A model generated the notes under the pieces. The model saw only the letters and a program-made list of their open reading frames with translations, had not been told where the DNA came from and made no database searches. Position numbers and translations under genes: made by a program. From the NCBI GenBank assembly GCA_036971475.1, contig JBAIZL010000001.1, positions 148,557,044 to 148,621,043 of the forward strand: a stretch of DNA of 64,000 nt, in the 5' to 3' direction. Below, one piece after another: positions 39,642-53,700 of the stretch (its first letter is position 1; every line of letters starts with the position of its first letter). Origin of the DNA: Prosapia bicincta (taxonomy: Eukaryota; Arthropoda; Insecta; Hemiptera; Cercopidae).

Positions 39642-41376
39642 TTATTTATTTATATATACTATACCACGTTAATTACACCGATATGTGTGTATAGCATATA
39701 TAAAAGAAGAAAAAGATTATATATTTATAAAACTTGTGTATGAGCCTATACCATAAGATATCTATGTAATTTACTGTTATAGGGTAAAATTTAGTGACGT
39801 ATTTTCATCGAGATCATAAGAGTACAATTTTTTTCATCACTGGAAAATGTATAGAGCCAACTCATCGATAAACATAAGCGACAATCCAATATTCAGGTTT
39901 AATCGTCGAAGGTAGAATTGTTTTTTCTACAAATCATCTTTCGATAGGAAATAAATTGAAAAAATAAAGGACTACTTTTGGATCATCAAAGCAACACAAA
40001 AATAAATTTTCAAATGCATTACACAATGCACTGAGTTTATTTCCAATGCATCATCATATAGTAATTCCTGTAACATAACTCACAACTTCACATATTTTCT
40101 GATCTCGTCAACACTTAGAGCCTAATACAAAACTTCATTACAAAACACAAATCGTTAATGCAGTACCCGAGTGTTGCTAATTTTATGGAAACTTTATTAA
40201 CTAAGTGAGACGTTTACGACTTTTAAGACTTCTAAAATGTTTATAATGAACTCATAAACTCCAAACTTTAGTGCGAAATTACCAATTTCTGGGCTTTATG
40301 TAGAAATTAAAATGAAATAAAATGCTTTATAAGTGATGAAAAGAAGTTTTAAAAGAATCTTATTAAAAAAATACTCATTAAACTATTCAAATTTTTTTAA
40401 CAAGTAAAACAGATAAAAATCTCACCTCTTACGCTTTTGGGGTTATACACTGCAATTGACTATGATTTGATACAATTATACATGATTTGAAATATTACTT
40501 TACTCTATTTTAAAATTTTAGCTTTTAAATATGCCAATATTATTCATACTAACAAAAAGTAGCATCTTGAAAAAGAAACCGTACTTCCTGCTCGTTGTTT
40601 TGTTTGCATATCTAAAATGCTGTACGGTTTGATAGTACTTTGCTGGGAACAAAACTTTTTATTTGTGAATAATTTAGTGCTTTTTAAAGCAGATTTGTTT
40701 TAATTTCTAATTATCTCGTTTTTCAAAACCTTTTTTTAAGTACAATGACAAACTCATTAATATTCAATGAGTAAAAAATTGTTAATTATTGACTTTAATA
40801 TTATTTTTTGAAATATAATAAATATGTTTAATATTCTCTTTAACAGTGGTCTCAATAGGGAATTCATTTTACGAAAGACTATATGCGAAACTACATTAAA
40901 CTTCACATCAACATGGTTAAATATCATAAAATAAATTTCATTTTGTGACGTCAAAATTTATTACAAATCAACGTTTTTAAAAAAAATAATATTCTTTAAA
41001 AACTATAGGTCAACATAAGATAGGATGTTATTAAAGGAAAATACCCATTGTTCCTACAAGCATTGTCCAAGTTGAACCTAAAAACCTATTATGTTGACTG
41101 GTTGACCTGCGCTTCCAGTATACACTTCCTCCATGAGGTGAACACGATTTCACTCATGTATTAAAATCAAAGAGGTCTTGACTTTAAAACCAACCGTCTA
41201 TCGCCTGCAAACCGTATAACCATTCTGGGATTCAAAACTTGTAGGATTGTAGGTAAAATATCAGGTCTTAAGTATATGTACATAGACATTGTTTAGTTCA
41301 TTGTTTCAACAAAGTTCATAGTACAAATATTTCTTTAACCTTGTAAAATATTTAACCTTATACAATTTCCTTTCAG

Positions 41377-41486
41377 TCATGGTACGACTACAAGCTCAGA
41401 TGGGAGCCCAAAGAGTACGGTGGGGTTCAGATGTTACACGTGCCTTCAGATCATATCTGGCGACCAGACATCGTGCTTTATAATAA
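41377..41486 (+). CDS. nAChRalpha3-like: nAChR alpha-subunit exon (loop D / loop A part of ligand-binding domain), partial gene
   Basis: Internal exon of a nicotinic acetylcholine receptor alpha subunit, a pentameric ligand-gated cation channel of neuronal membranes. It is 110 bp, a size I recall as conserved for this exon in insect nAChR genes. A pyrimidine-rich acceptor (TTTCCTTTCAG) precedes it and a GTGAGT donor follows. The 36 full codons begin SWYDYKLRW, continue EYGGV, and end [10 protein letters not shown]; the last two bases (AA) join T of the next exon to make Asn, giving VLYNNADG. The first Trp fits the loop D aromatic position and the Tyr in VLYNN is the loop A agonist-binding Tyr. 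[10 protein letters not shown] is typical of the insect alpha1-alpha4/alpha8 group; together with the next exon, alpha3 (or alpha8) fits best. The subtype is from memory and not certain. Earlier exons (signal peptide, N-terminal helix, the short exon just upstream) were not found in this window. Confidence 0.93.
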
Positions 41487-41999
41487 GTGAGTAAATTCGT
41501 TCTTCTATAACTAAAGCGTTAGTCATAAAGTTCTTGTGAGAAATCAGTTGCATCAAGTAAAATTTCTAAATTTTTTTATAAAAAAATAACGTTTTTTAAA
41601 AATCTCTTTATATATTTAAATTACATCATGATATTTATTAACAGTTATAGTATAAATTCAGTTAAATGAATTTTGTTATTTAGGTTATATTATAGTTGTT
41701 ATATTAATTAGATGTAAATGTTACACCTGTAGTAGGCTAAATGCTTCGATTTTAATCTATAATACTTGTTTTACTGTATTGCTCTTTTTGTGCTACAAGA
41801 CACTTTTATTGCTTCTTTCCAGGAGATATTTCGGTTTAGTATATACTATATAATAATAATTTGAAGAACAAAAGTATTTCAGCAGATTTGTTTGTATGAA
41901 ATAAGAATAAAGAAATTGTTCATGATCGCAATATAAAATTTGTCGATCACATTGTCTTAAGTGAACTACATTTTTCAACGTCTCAGTAAGTCAGTGTGA

Positions 42000-42320
42000 G
42001 AAGGAGGGTATGAGAGGATCCGGTTGGAGTGGTGCTCTTTATTTACCATACAGAGAACTGTGAGAGTTTACATACTTTACGGGGAATATTTGAAACGACT
42101 GAACTTAAAAGCTAACAGGGTGGTTTGGAGACTATTTCAATTTGTCCAAGACTAATTACAAAGCAGCCTGTGTTAGAATACAGAATGGCTAAGGAACAAA
42201 TTTGCTACCTGCAGGAGGGATGAAGGTGCGCAGCAGACGATTAGTGTTGTATGGGTAGTTATGAGGGATCCAATAGGCCTTTAGGGACCAGGTTCGGAAA
42301 GTAAGGATTCGTCTAAACCT
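42000..42320. other. GC-richer island of unknown origin inside the nAChR intron
   Basis: Visibly richer in G and C than its surroundings, with GGATCC twice and G-rich wording such as GGAGGGATGAAGGTGCGCAG. Translation gives broken frames (for example VVWVVMRDPIGL before a stop) with no family I can name. Probably a decayed transposon. Confidence 0.4.
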
Positions 42321-44419
42321 GTAACAAAATTCACAAGCTTCACCTAATAAGAAAATAGTTATAAAAATATCACATTCTTTGGAACCTTGGAGGGAATTGT
42401 GAATTTAGGTTTTTAATAACTTAAATAGAAGTTATAAATTAACAGAATAGTTAGTTCTCTTTGGAATGTTAAAATAATGTTCCAGTACATGTTTTTGTTA
42501 CAAAACGTTTCTTGGCCTCACCGATCTATTTCACTCATTGATAGTAATTATTTAGTTAGAGCAATCACAGATTTTAACTCGTTAGTTTGGTTTAAAATAG
42601 GCGAAAGAATTTCTATTTTTAATTTTAGGTTATGTTGTGAGACAGCTGTCTCTAAGCATAGGTAATATTAGTGTATTTATGCTGCAATACTAAGTAAACA
42701 TTTTAATTATACACTATTTTTTAATCAGTTATTACTTATGGAATAACGTTTCAAAAACCATACTATAATATATTACATATAATAATAATAATATTAATAA
42801 ACGATATAATTTTATTATTGGTGTGAAAAAGTCCTTCAGCGAGTCTGATGTAATTAAAAAAACCAACTTCAATTAATCGAATACAATTTTTGTCTAGTAA
42901 AGTTTTAAATATCCATACAAAATTGCACTGGTAACTACATTTTTAGAATTAAATAATTGTATCTTTTAAACTAATTTTCATTTAAAAATTTAATACCTAG
43001 ACGTCCATTATAGTTTTTTACCTGTGTTGGTCAGTTTTACTTTTTTTAAATTATTAATTTTATGTTAATATTTACCTACACATTCGTATAACTGTCAAAT
43101 TTATCTACAAAAAGCAAAATTAAAATTAATTATATTTAAAATATATTAGTGCAATATTTAGCTGTTATATGGTGCATTGTATTAAAAATATCCTGAAACC
43201 AGCTTGAGAATAAACGATCGTGGAAGTAGACACGTGTAATATATAAAACAAATTACATTTTGTACACGTTGCCACTGCCACTAGTATTACTACGACCTAC
43301 ATATGTGTGCGGTTCATTCGTTATATAAATGGAGTACAAGCTAAACACGTTTTGAATTAATTTCATAAATCTCAGAACGGTAGGACTTAATAAACGTAAC
43401 TAGAATTGAGGTTAGGTTACTGTAATACTGCAGGAACTACATTTATTTAAATTTATTTAAAGACTTTTATTGTGTTTCGTGTTTAAAAAAATGAAAACCG
43501 GGAGCACAGTACAGCCAAGCTAATAATTCCGACATTTAAACAACAAATGAGTTACAGAAACAACAAAATATCAGTATGGTTTACAATGTTAATAAACTCT
43601 AATAATGACATTTATACTAAATTGTAATTAATGCCATTATTAACTAAAACACGATTCAGAGACATTGATTACTTCAAAAGTTAGAAAACATAAAGAAACC
43701 TTGCAATATCATAACATAAGGACTCAAGATAGTAGTAGGCAATATAATATTCCTCCTCCAATGCGTTTCAGAAACGTCATTAATATTTCAGAGAATATAA
43801 TAAATTCCCTATATACACCTATACAAACACACGGGACACTTTAAACAATCAATGTTTCTCTATAAAAGAAAAAAACGCAATATATTGTAAAAAACTTCCA
43901 ACTTCAAACACAATTTATATTTATTAAAAAATTTTAAACTGTAAATTAAACTAAATTAGGTCTATTGTTATTTTCAAAATGTTATTTAAAGAGTTTATAA
44001 AACCTAATTCTAACATTTTGGTTGAATATATAGGTTGATAAAGGCAATGCAAACTCAAACTAACCAGTATATCTCTATTTTAAAGTGATCCATTTTCACG
44101 ATACAAATTTCAATCCGACGTAAAGCATTTTTCTTTACATGAATATTTTTAAAATATATTTTAAAAAGAAGAAATAATAAAATAAACTCTTTACAATACT
44201 AAAAACTCGATTAAAAATGAAAATGCAATATTTAAGACCCCCTGAGAAAAAGTTCAACGATAATAAGTTTTTCTAAATTCTCATTGCCACGAATAGCCTC
44301 ATTCACTTGTTCAGTAAAATCCAAATATTTTCGTATTACAACAGATAATTATAGTTAAGTATATATGACTGTAAACATAGCCTGTAATTACTATAAACTT
44401 GAATTATTTCCTTATAAAT

Positions 44420-44476
<57 letters not shown>
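44420..44476. repeat. (CA)n(TA)n microsatellite
   Basis: CA run of about 10 units passing into TA, directly left of the 44.5-kb element. Confidence 0.97.
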
Positions 44477-44480
<4 letters not shown>

Positions 44481-44625
44481 TAAAATACGTTTTCTTGTTT
44501 AATAATTTAAAACAACACAGGTTATTCAAATACAAGAATATTTATTATTTTATATCCAAAGCTTTTCGTTGGCAAACAGTACCAACATCATCAGGAATGA
44601 AAATTACAATAATCATTACCTGTAT

Positions 44626-44633
<8 letters not shown>
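44477..44633 (-). mobile_element. Single-arm copy of the (TA)n-embedded hairpin element
   Basis: Nearly identical to the left arm of the 57-kb palindrome: AAATACGTTTTCTTGTTTAA, AATACAAGAATATTTATT, AAAGCTTTTCGTTGG, CCAACATCATCAGGAATG. On the minus strand this gives CCTGATGATGTTGGTACTG, loop, and CCAACGAAAAGC. (TA)n lies at both ends. Confidence 0.85.

Positions 44634-44671
<38 letters not shown>
44634..44671. repeat. (TA)n microsatellite
   Basis: Pure TA run closing the 44.5-kb element. Confidence 0.97.
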
Positions 44672-44672
<1 letters not shown>

Positions 44673-44949
44673 GTTTTCACGCAAACATTAAAACAGAACT
44701 AATTTGTTTGTGATTTTTGCGCAACCATTTTGAAAACCTTACATAAATCAAATAGAAATATAAAGACAATAGTGAAGAGTTAAATCCAATTTGACAGTTT
44801 CTACCTGATTGACAAATATCATTTGACTTTACGATTTTAGTTACAAACATCAGTGATGTTATAAAGCCACTTAATAACAATCATTGGTTTGTTTGCTAGT
44901 ATAAACTTCGATAACTGTATAAAAAAACTGTGTCATAATGTTTAATTTA

Positions 44950-45228
44950 AATAAATGATACCACTATACCACAAATGGCTCTTTCTTTTATTTAAAATCT
45001 TATGTACATTTCAGTTGCATAGCAAGCATCCTCAGAAGTAATTTACAATACAAATATTCTTAGCAATCATCCTCAGAGGTAATTTACAAAAAAAATACAA
45101 ATTGTAATAACAACACAAATATTTTTATTGTAAATTACCTCTGAGGATGATTGCTATGCAATTGAACTGTATATAAGGTTTTAAATAAAAGAAAACGTCA
45201 TTTGTGGTATAGTGGTTTCATTTATTTA
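44950..45228. mobile_element. Palindromic element with CTGAGGATGATTGC hairpin
   Basis: Ends are mirrored: AAATAAATGATACCACTATAC and its complement ending TTCATTTATTT. The right arm has CCTCTGAGGATGATTGC, TAT, GCAATTGAACTG. The left half contains two inverted copies of the motif (near 45025 and 45065), so part of an arm is duplicated. Not flanked by (TA)n. Confidence 0.8.
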
Positions 45229-48200
45229 GATTCGATACTTATATCAAAAATAATATTATTATAATGAGAAAATTTTAAAAAAAACACCATAGTTTATAAG
45301 ACATTTTAGACCATTAACTTTTACAAATTTGAAAAAATATATCTTTATTTTTTTTATGGATACAAATATCATTTATAAAATATAAGCAATATAAAAGTAT
45401 TATACTGCGGTTATATTAATAATATAAATTTATATATTATCGTAAAATTTTGAAATGGTTGAATATTTAATGATGCAATCAGTTATAGAGGGCTAAGATT
45501 TCTATCAAATCAAAGTTGCTTATTTTAAATATGTCAAGTCAATAATAAATCTTTGATTAATTCATAAAATTGTTAAACACACGGATCATTTTGGACTGGG
45601 GTTTTAGAATTGTATTTTACATTTTTTGGAGCTTCCTTTTAAATTGACATCCTACATCCAGTTGTTCCTCGGACACATTCATTCCTAAAAAAAGGTATAG
45701 TCATCTTAAAAACACTTAGTTTAAAGAAGCACTTTATTGTGATGCAAGAAAGCTTTTATTTGAATGAGAGACTCATGTAACAAAAACAGCTTCCAACGAA
45801 CGATAAGAACATATGTAAATTAGCCCCATTCGATTATTAAAATAGGACCTACGTTTATAGCAGACTCTAGTCTATAAAGAATAAATAATAACCATCTGTC
45901 AAGTTAAATATGCATTCCAGCCTGTTGCTCTGATGTATAGACTCTGTTCAGAATTATTTACCCAATTGTTTCTTAATGTTCACATACGTTTTTTATATAA
46001 AACTTCAAATGATTAACATCGACGAACTGTTTTTTTTACAATTGATTTAAAGTAATGGCCTGGTTTAGGAGAAGGAATTTGGAAATATTACTTATAACAG
46101 AAATATTATTGTTGTCATATTTTCTAATGAAAGTAAATATGAAGAATTTCGAAACGTCTCGGACAATAATAAATTGTTCCCAATAATCAGTAATGATTTA
46201 ATTAATGTTTACCTGTAGGTACATTACAAATAGTTATTTCTACAGTTTATTTTTGTATCAAAGGAAAAATTGATACTTTCAACCATAAATTATTTAGGCG
46301 TGTATAATATGCAATTCAAGATTCAAAGTTTTACCCAACCCTTAACCTTCTGCCAGTAGTTTCAACTTAATTCCGATTACCGGGTAGTTTACATTTCTAC
46401 TACTCTTTCGGAGAGAAATTCAACTCCAAGTAAATACTTAAATTTTCCTAACATTTTACTAATATATTTCCAACCAAACAATTCTACATCTCACCTTCTA
46501 AAACAAGGTAATAAGCTTAATTTCGTTATTTATTATGGAAACGCACTAGGGCTGTTTTACTAATCTAACTTCCTCAAGAGACATGATTGTTTCTTACTTA
46601 ACAGACCAAAGAGTTTTATGAAGAGAAACCTAACGTACAATAGATAAGATTCTTTTTATTTCTTACCTATTGTTTAAAATCTTTTCTTAGGAAAGTATTT
46701 AAACGGCAATTGTAAATATATTGTCTGATGTCCATTAAACGAAGGTAAACAACACAATAGAATGAAACCATTGTATGAGTACTCTTTCTAGTTTTGAGGA
46801 TTTTCATTATTTATCCATAAAAATTTTGAAATAACTAAAATCGCTCGTTTAATATGTTCCATTCCTCCATTTAAAGGCATATTATAAGTAAAACGTTCAG
46901 TTCACCCCACACACGTAAAACACTTAAGTATCTGTTTGAATTAGTATTAGTTTACCTGAGATAGAAATCAAATTGATTTCTGGTACTTTTCAAATATGTC
47001 ACAAATTATATCATTTGTTGTGATTAAAGACGTCTAATCTAATTTCATGTAAAATAAATAAATTTTAAAAAGTAGAAAATCAAAGCAAAGTAATTTTGCC
47101 CCTATGTGATATGAGGACTCATTAGATTTGCCAAATTGAATGCAGGCTACGTAATATACTTTTGCTTGTATTATTCTCATATATTTAAAACAATTTAAAG
47201 CAGAGTAGTCTAAATGTCTTTGGCAAAGTGATATGGAGATATATTAATACGCTTGAAATGTCAACACGTAGACAGTTGTAACAAATCATGTTTTGTACAA
47301 ATATAAAACTGTACTTGTTCTGCGCAGAAAACTGCTATTGAAATTCAATCAGCTGATCATAGTCAAAATTTTTCAAAATAGTTTTTTTTCGAAGTTAATT
47401 ATTTGTAATAAATGTTTAAAATACAAATTTATTTTCAGTTGTAATTACTATAATCCAAATGTGTAAAGCGGAAAATCAGTAATAAATAAAAGTATAACAA
47501 CATAATTAGGTGGCTCCTATAAACATTAATTTTTGTAAACATTAATTATTATAAACACCAGTATTCACGTAAAACTTTAATATATTGAAACAAATGTGTA
47601 GCTCTATTACTTGATATCATTTAGGTTAAATTATTTTGTGTCGTTTTTTTGAAGAATTGTAAACCGATATTTATATTTTATTGATTAAGTTTTACTCATT
47701 ACCTCCCATTTAGTTTTAAAAGCTTATTAACTAAATGATAAAACCCTTCTTGACGTTACATACTAAACATTAAAAGCAAGGACAAATATTTTAAAATTTT
47801 CCAAGGGGATTAATGATTTTTATTAAGATATAGAGAGAGGCTGATATATTTAGGAAACCTTCTAAGAAAGTTTTTATATTCCTTGTAGTATTCCACATGG
47901 TAAAATAAAAACTTTTATTCAAATAAGAGAAGAAAGTACACAAAATACTATTTGTAAAAAAAACAGCAAATATCAATAATATTCTACCAAGGTTTTATTT
48001 TACTAATTCAATAGGCACAATGGTTTTGTAATAAACAAACTGCAAAATCTGGATCAAAATGTAATTACACACTGTCAGTGAATGGGATGTAACAAACTGA
48101 ACACTCATTTTATCGACCTTATTTATTCGGCACTAAGGGACGCAGGATTACCACCGTCTTGCGTCAACAAACCGTGTTTAATTATCCACCACAAGTTGCC

Positions 48201-48507
48201 AACACACACAGTATTTCTCGCTTTACAGAGTTTCGACAAATACCTTGTTAACGATTTGGATATTGCACAAGTTAAAATAAAGTTTTACGTACGCTGGTTT
48301 CCCAGTACGGTATTTTATTCGTGATTGAATTAACTGATTGATAAATCAGTTTCAATATTTCGCAATAGTTTATTAAAGTAATTAAAATAAAATTTCAACA
48401 CGTAGGCCTATAACCAAAATTAATTGAGGGAAAAGTTACAAAATGATTTCTCCTTGTGAAAACCAAAAGGAATAAATCTGTAAGTTGCAAGTGTTTAAAT
48501 AAAAGAT

Positions 48508-48509
<2 letters not shown>
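45229..48509. other. Intronic AT-rich stretch
   Basis: No exon or repeat recognised. The 80-residue frame at 48082-48324 has ordinary composition but no motif, no splice context and no known relative, so it is not called. Confidence 0.55.

Positions 48510-48563
<54 letters not shown>
48510..48563. repeat. (GA)n microsatellite
   Basis: About 27 GA units, uninterrupted. Confidence 0.98.
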
Positions 48564-48566
<3 letters not shown>

Positions 48567-50685
48567 ATATTAGAGCCAACGAAATTAAATTGCCTGATAT
48601 AAATTATGTCAACAAATTATATTTATTAATAAATGTATTATAACTAATTTAATGAAACTGATTAATGTTCCTGAATTAAACATTTTAAACAACCTATTAC
48701 AACCTATTTAAACAAGTAATAATAATGATTGGTAAAGCAGATTTTTTAGGTGTTTGACCTATTAAATTATTCATATGATCAATACACTTTTCATATATTA
48801 AAGAAAAATAATTAATTAGTTATTGTTTCATTAACTGACTACAATGGCTATAAACTATTTCTTTAAATTTTATATTTTTTCTGCATTTTTACATTATGAG
48901 TTACACAACACTTTAAATATATTACACTTCAACGATTGGAAAATCAAGCACCATTACAGTTATGGGGTTTGAATCCCTTGCCACCTAGGCGCGATTCTTG
49001 TGTTGATTTTTGACGAACCGATGTATGTTTTTTCTAGAATTTGGCTGGCTGAAATGAATTTCCCTTGCAGCGAGTCTGTTGACTTCTCATATTACTTTTA
49101 GAACATCATGTTTTGTATTTAAATCTTACACGCCTTCTTACTCCGCTGACATTAGGGCAGCAATTTCATATTTAATGTCAGAATTAGATCAGACCACTCC
49201 CGGTATATTCATACCAGGCTAGTGACTACATTAACGGCAAGATATTTCAGTACCTAATGGGATAATATTTGTTTGCTCATTTCTCTAGAGATCCTACATT
49301 TTTATATAGATGGCCTTGCATTTTATAGGAGCGGAGTGAAGTAATGAGCGTTTCCTGCCAACACGACGTTATTCATTACTTTGACAAGATCATGGTAGCT
49401 GTTATTGGTATTTGGTGGGCATAATAACTATTTTCTTATAAGTTTTCCTATATCCAAATCGCACTAGATAAAAATATATTTATTAATTTAGATAAAGTTA
49501 TTAATTAACGTTTACTAGCAATTTCATTCATTTGGAGTATACTTCTTTTATAAAAAAAATAGATTCCATACGATTATGTTATATAAATTCTTCAAACTGT
49601 AAATTCTTCAGCTTAAAATAAGTTCTTCTTCTATTTAAAATCAATATGAAACTGCAGGCGGAATAGAATAAAAAGTGTATTTAGTTTGTTTTAATTTTAA
49701 TAAAAATTGTATTTATATAGACTAATAATATTCAAATATTTACTTTTAAATATTGATAAATATATACATACTAAAAAATCTTTTATAAACCTGATTTCAC
49801 CAACGTCAAATATATGTTACAAAATTATTCTAATTTTATTACCTTAGCATATTGTATGAATTATATCTCTTCTAACGTTTGATAAAGCTCATGAAAATTA
49901 GGTTATGATGAAACCTATAACAATGATGCATTAATTTGTTAGCAAGCTTGAATACGTTATTATAATGTTTTGAAATTAAAAGTTACCTCTTTTTGTTTGA
50001 TATATTATTTTTATCCAAATAAAATGTTATTACTAAATGAAATGTAGATCTACACATTTTTAGTTGGGTTTGGTCGGGTTTATTTCACTATGATATAATT
50101 TTTTAAAAGCGTGTTGTTGATTACTGCGCGCTCTAAGCAACAATTGAGTCTGTTGATAAATGTACTTTCTTTCGAAGATTTTATAAAATGTTAGTTAACC
50201 AATTCGATAAAAATATTTACAAATAAAAACAAAATTACAAAATGAAACAGAAACCAGCAGTAAAATAATTCGAACTATAGTTGGTTTTGCTTAGTATGAC
50301 ATAAGCCTGTATAGAAACACAATTAATATACAACAACTACGCATTAAATTAAATATTAGACATCATAGGAAGTTGGTCGTATACTGAAGTTGATTTAGCA
50401 CAGTAAACGTTTTTGTTTAGCAAATTATTTATACAAACCTAGCAAATAAAGTGCTCTGAGATTTCGTTGTAGTTTACGAATCTTGCTTTCTGTTATAGAC
50501 GAGTTAAGGGAGCTAAGCTGGAATGAAAAGGCCTAAAATTATTAAGAATTTTTTATAAAAATTAAATTCGGGCAATTTTTACGTGTGGAATGTCCCAGAA
50601 TTGATAACTTTCGCGTTTTTGTTTTACCACTATTCACCTGTCAAACCACTCTACTTTCCACCGGATAAAGTCTCTAAATTACTTT
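48564..50685. other. Intronic AT-rich stretch
   Basis: A slightly GC-richer patch around 48.96-49.4 kb (with GGGTTTGAATCCC, faintly like a tRNA B-box) has no matching A-box or cloverleaf. Nothing else recognised. Confidence 0.5.
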
Positions 50686-50688
50686 GAT

Positions 50689-50722
<34 letters not shown>

Positions 50723-50726
50723 GTAT

Positions 50727-50784
<58 letters not shown>
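50686..50784. repeat. Compound (TA)n(GA)n microsatellite
   Basis: TA run with an AAAT interruption, then about 28 GA units. Confidence 0.97.
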
Positions 50785-50788
<4 letters not shown>

Positions 50789-53700
50789 CTTTGGATATTT
50801 TCTTTTCCTTTTTTAATTTTATATGGCAATAGCTATTTCCAATTGGTTCTAATAAAGTATTCAAAGAATAAGTATATACTAAAATATATAAATAGTTTGT
50901 TTTCTTTCCAACATTTACAAAGTATAAAGTTTTTAAGAACACATATGGGTGTTTTGCAGAAGTAAAATCTTTTGAACACATATAATGACAGTAAAAATTT
51001 ATTCCCAAATGAAACACATTAATTGTAAAGAACTAAATTTTCTTTTTCAGGGAGATTGGGGTAAAATCATTTCTGTATGACTAAAACGTACGAGAGAAGT
51101 ATTAGAAAACACTTCAATAAACACTGTTAATAAAATGCTATTAAATTATAATGTAATTACATGCCATATGCATGGGGAGGGAGATGAGTAAAAATAATTC
51201 TTTGTGCAAAATAGTCAAATAAATACAGACAAATATTGATTTGTTGCTGGATGTAGATACTAAATATACAAATAAATATCGCTGGAAAAATAAATATACA
51301 AAAGGGGTTTTCTTTGGATTATTTAAGTAATAATTAATAACTAATTATTTTTTTAATTTAACTCATAGTACGAAAATATTTTAATTTTATATTATTATTA
51401 ATTTTATATAATGAGGTGAACAGACAGAAAAAACTAGTTTCAAAATGTTTTCAACGAATGTTCAACGTTTTGCTAAATCATACAAATGTAAGTGTAAAAA
51501 ATCCTTCACAAATTTATAAATATTTTGGAATACGTTTCCTACGGTTTAAGATTAAACACAAACCTATTTCTCTTTGAACATTTAATGATATTTTGTCAAA
51601 TCCCCAGATGGAGGTTCTATTGACAGTGCACAACAGTCGCCGGTCATATCCTGTAATCTTACAAAGGATATAATCGTTTTTGTCATATATTACCGTTAGC
51701 TACTGATAGCGTTTTCTCAATTTAGTCTGCATTGTAATTATTATTGTAGAATATTTCTCTTGGAGTTACGTATTAAATATTGGCTTTTAAATTTTTATTT
51801 TAAAACAACAATAATGATATAAAAAACAGTTACATTTTAGGAGTCGACGAAAATTTCAGAGTGTAGAAACAATATTTTCATATTTCCTCCCATTACTCCC
51901 GCATTAATAACGAATCTATAGACGTTGTTAACAAACCATTTTAACGTAACTATCAAAACTAACTAGTTGTATTTAATTTCAGATAATATTTATTGGTTTT
52001 TATTAATACTAAAGCTATTTTGTAATAATTCAATAAAATTAACATATCAGTAAATTTAACTAAAATATATGTGAAATTTGAAACAATAAAATATGACACA
52101 ATCATTCCTATTAAAATCTCTTGATTAATCATCAAAACTGTGCTAATTTACAAATTTTATAAGAATTTCATTTTCTCAAAGAAAATATGTTTTGTTCACG
52201 GTTTGAATAAGGTTTGTTAAATTAAATTTTCTAAAAGAAATATTGTGAGTTTCACACATAAGGTTTGAACTCACTCCATCATCAAACGGCCGTCTCGTTA
52301 AAATATACTGTACCTTTATAAAACCAAACGTTGGTAGTTTTACAATTTATTCTTTTGAAATATCAAACGTAAAGGCAAAGGACGTTCTGGTACTAATTAC
52401 AAACTTTAGCAAAGGCAAATTTTTAAACGTACAAATTGAGATAATATCGAAGTTACAAAGGCCTAAAATAACCACGAATCTGGTATTATTTGCAATAAGT
52501 TTATAAAGATTTTGAAGTTCATGTTCAACAAAAATACTTTATGATATAAACATGTATGTTTATGAAATATATATTCATATATGCAATACACATGAAGAGC
52601 AACCCATACATACATAATCTCATATATTAGACAAGCTTATGGAATATTAAATATTCATTTTTCTTTTATTACCTGTCGACTAGTTTCTTATATAAATCTA
52701 TCCCATTTTATCACAACGTAATAAAATTTTCATCAAGTAATGTCTATACTGCTATATATTTTCTGTCTCTACAAACATGAATCACAACAACACTGCACTA
52801 TACAGCTAACCGTCGTACATACAGCTAACCGTCGTACAGTCATCATTTTTCTTTATTTATACAACTAATAACTATGGTAATTATAAAATAATGTCTCACC
52901 TTCAATATTGATTCAAGAAGGAAGTATAGGTACTTTAAAATAATTAATTATTCCATAATTGAGTAATTAATTCCCACAATTCTTTTTTTCATTAGCTTTT
53001 CTGTATGCTCAATAATTATTTTCTCGACAGCAGTTAAGTTTAAGTAAATTTTCATATGTATTTTATATATTACTACTCTATTAACCACAGAGTAATTGAA
53101 TATTATTTTGAGTGAATTATTCCCGTTAAAAACTCCATTAGGTTGCGAGACGTGTCTTTGTATTCCAGCGGTATTTTTAAACAATTGATTCCAAAAGCTA
53201 ACCCCCCTGAAAGTAACTTTTGAATAATTTGAATTTTGTAGGCATGTAACATACGTTTCGTAAAATCATAGGAAATGTTGATTTTTAAAAGTCGTGAAAA
53301 GTTTTTATAAGTGCCTCTGTAAATTGTGTATGTGTGTGATAATTTTACGTTGTAACTGTATGGAGGGTTATTCTCAAAGGTCTGAACTTCCTTGTACTAA
53401 AACTATGATATTTAATCGGGCAAAGTATAAATAACTTCCAACTTTTTTTTGAAGAGAATACCTCATAAAGACCACAGTGAAAAAACTTGTAATACTGTTA
53501 GAATAAACAAGAACCAGTAACTGACAGTGTGACGAAAAGGCCCTACTGATGTTTCATCCGGTCCAATGAAGGGTTATTCTGAAATATACCAAATATATTT
53601 TTAGTAACCGTTAAAATCTCACCATTACTTTATAAAATTCCTGCTCCTATACGAAATAAACTCGTAATAAGTACTTAATGTAACATAAAGTAGTGAATAT

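Larger units (their letters stand above)
37581..41376. other. Probable intron upstream of the first nAChR exon
   Basis: Apart from the hairpin and microsatellite listed, no coding sequence is seen. The short exon that normally precedes the 110-bp nAChR exon was looked for (an NVWxEQ-like coding segment with a GT donor) but not found. Confidence 0.5.

Noticed and set aside
41060..41120. Upstream short nAChR exon (AACCTAAAA... resembling NLK)
   Set aside because: Continuing codons do not give the conserved NxWxEQ sequence and no suitable donor follows.
48082..48324. 80-residue frame with ordinary amino-acid composition
   Set aside because: No motif, no convincing splice or promoter context, lies inside the nAChR intron; could not be supported as a gene.
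48960..49030. Possible tRNA-derived SINE (GGGTTTGAATCCC like a B-box)
   Set aside because: No A-box at the right distance, no cloverleaf, no tail.
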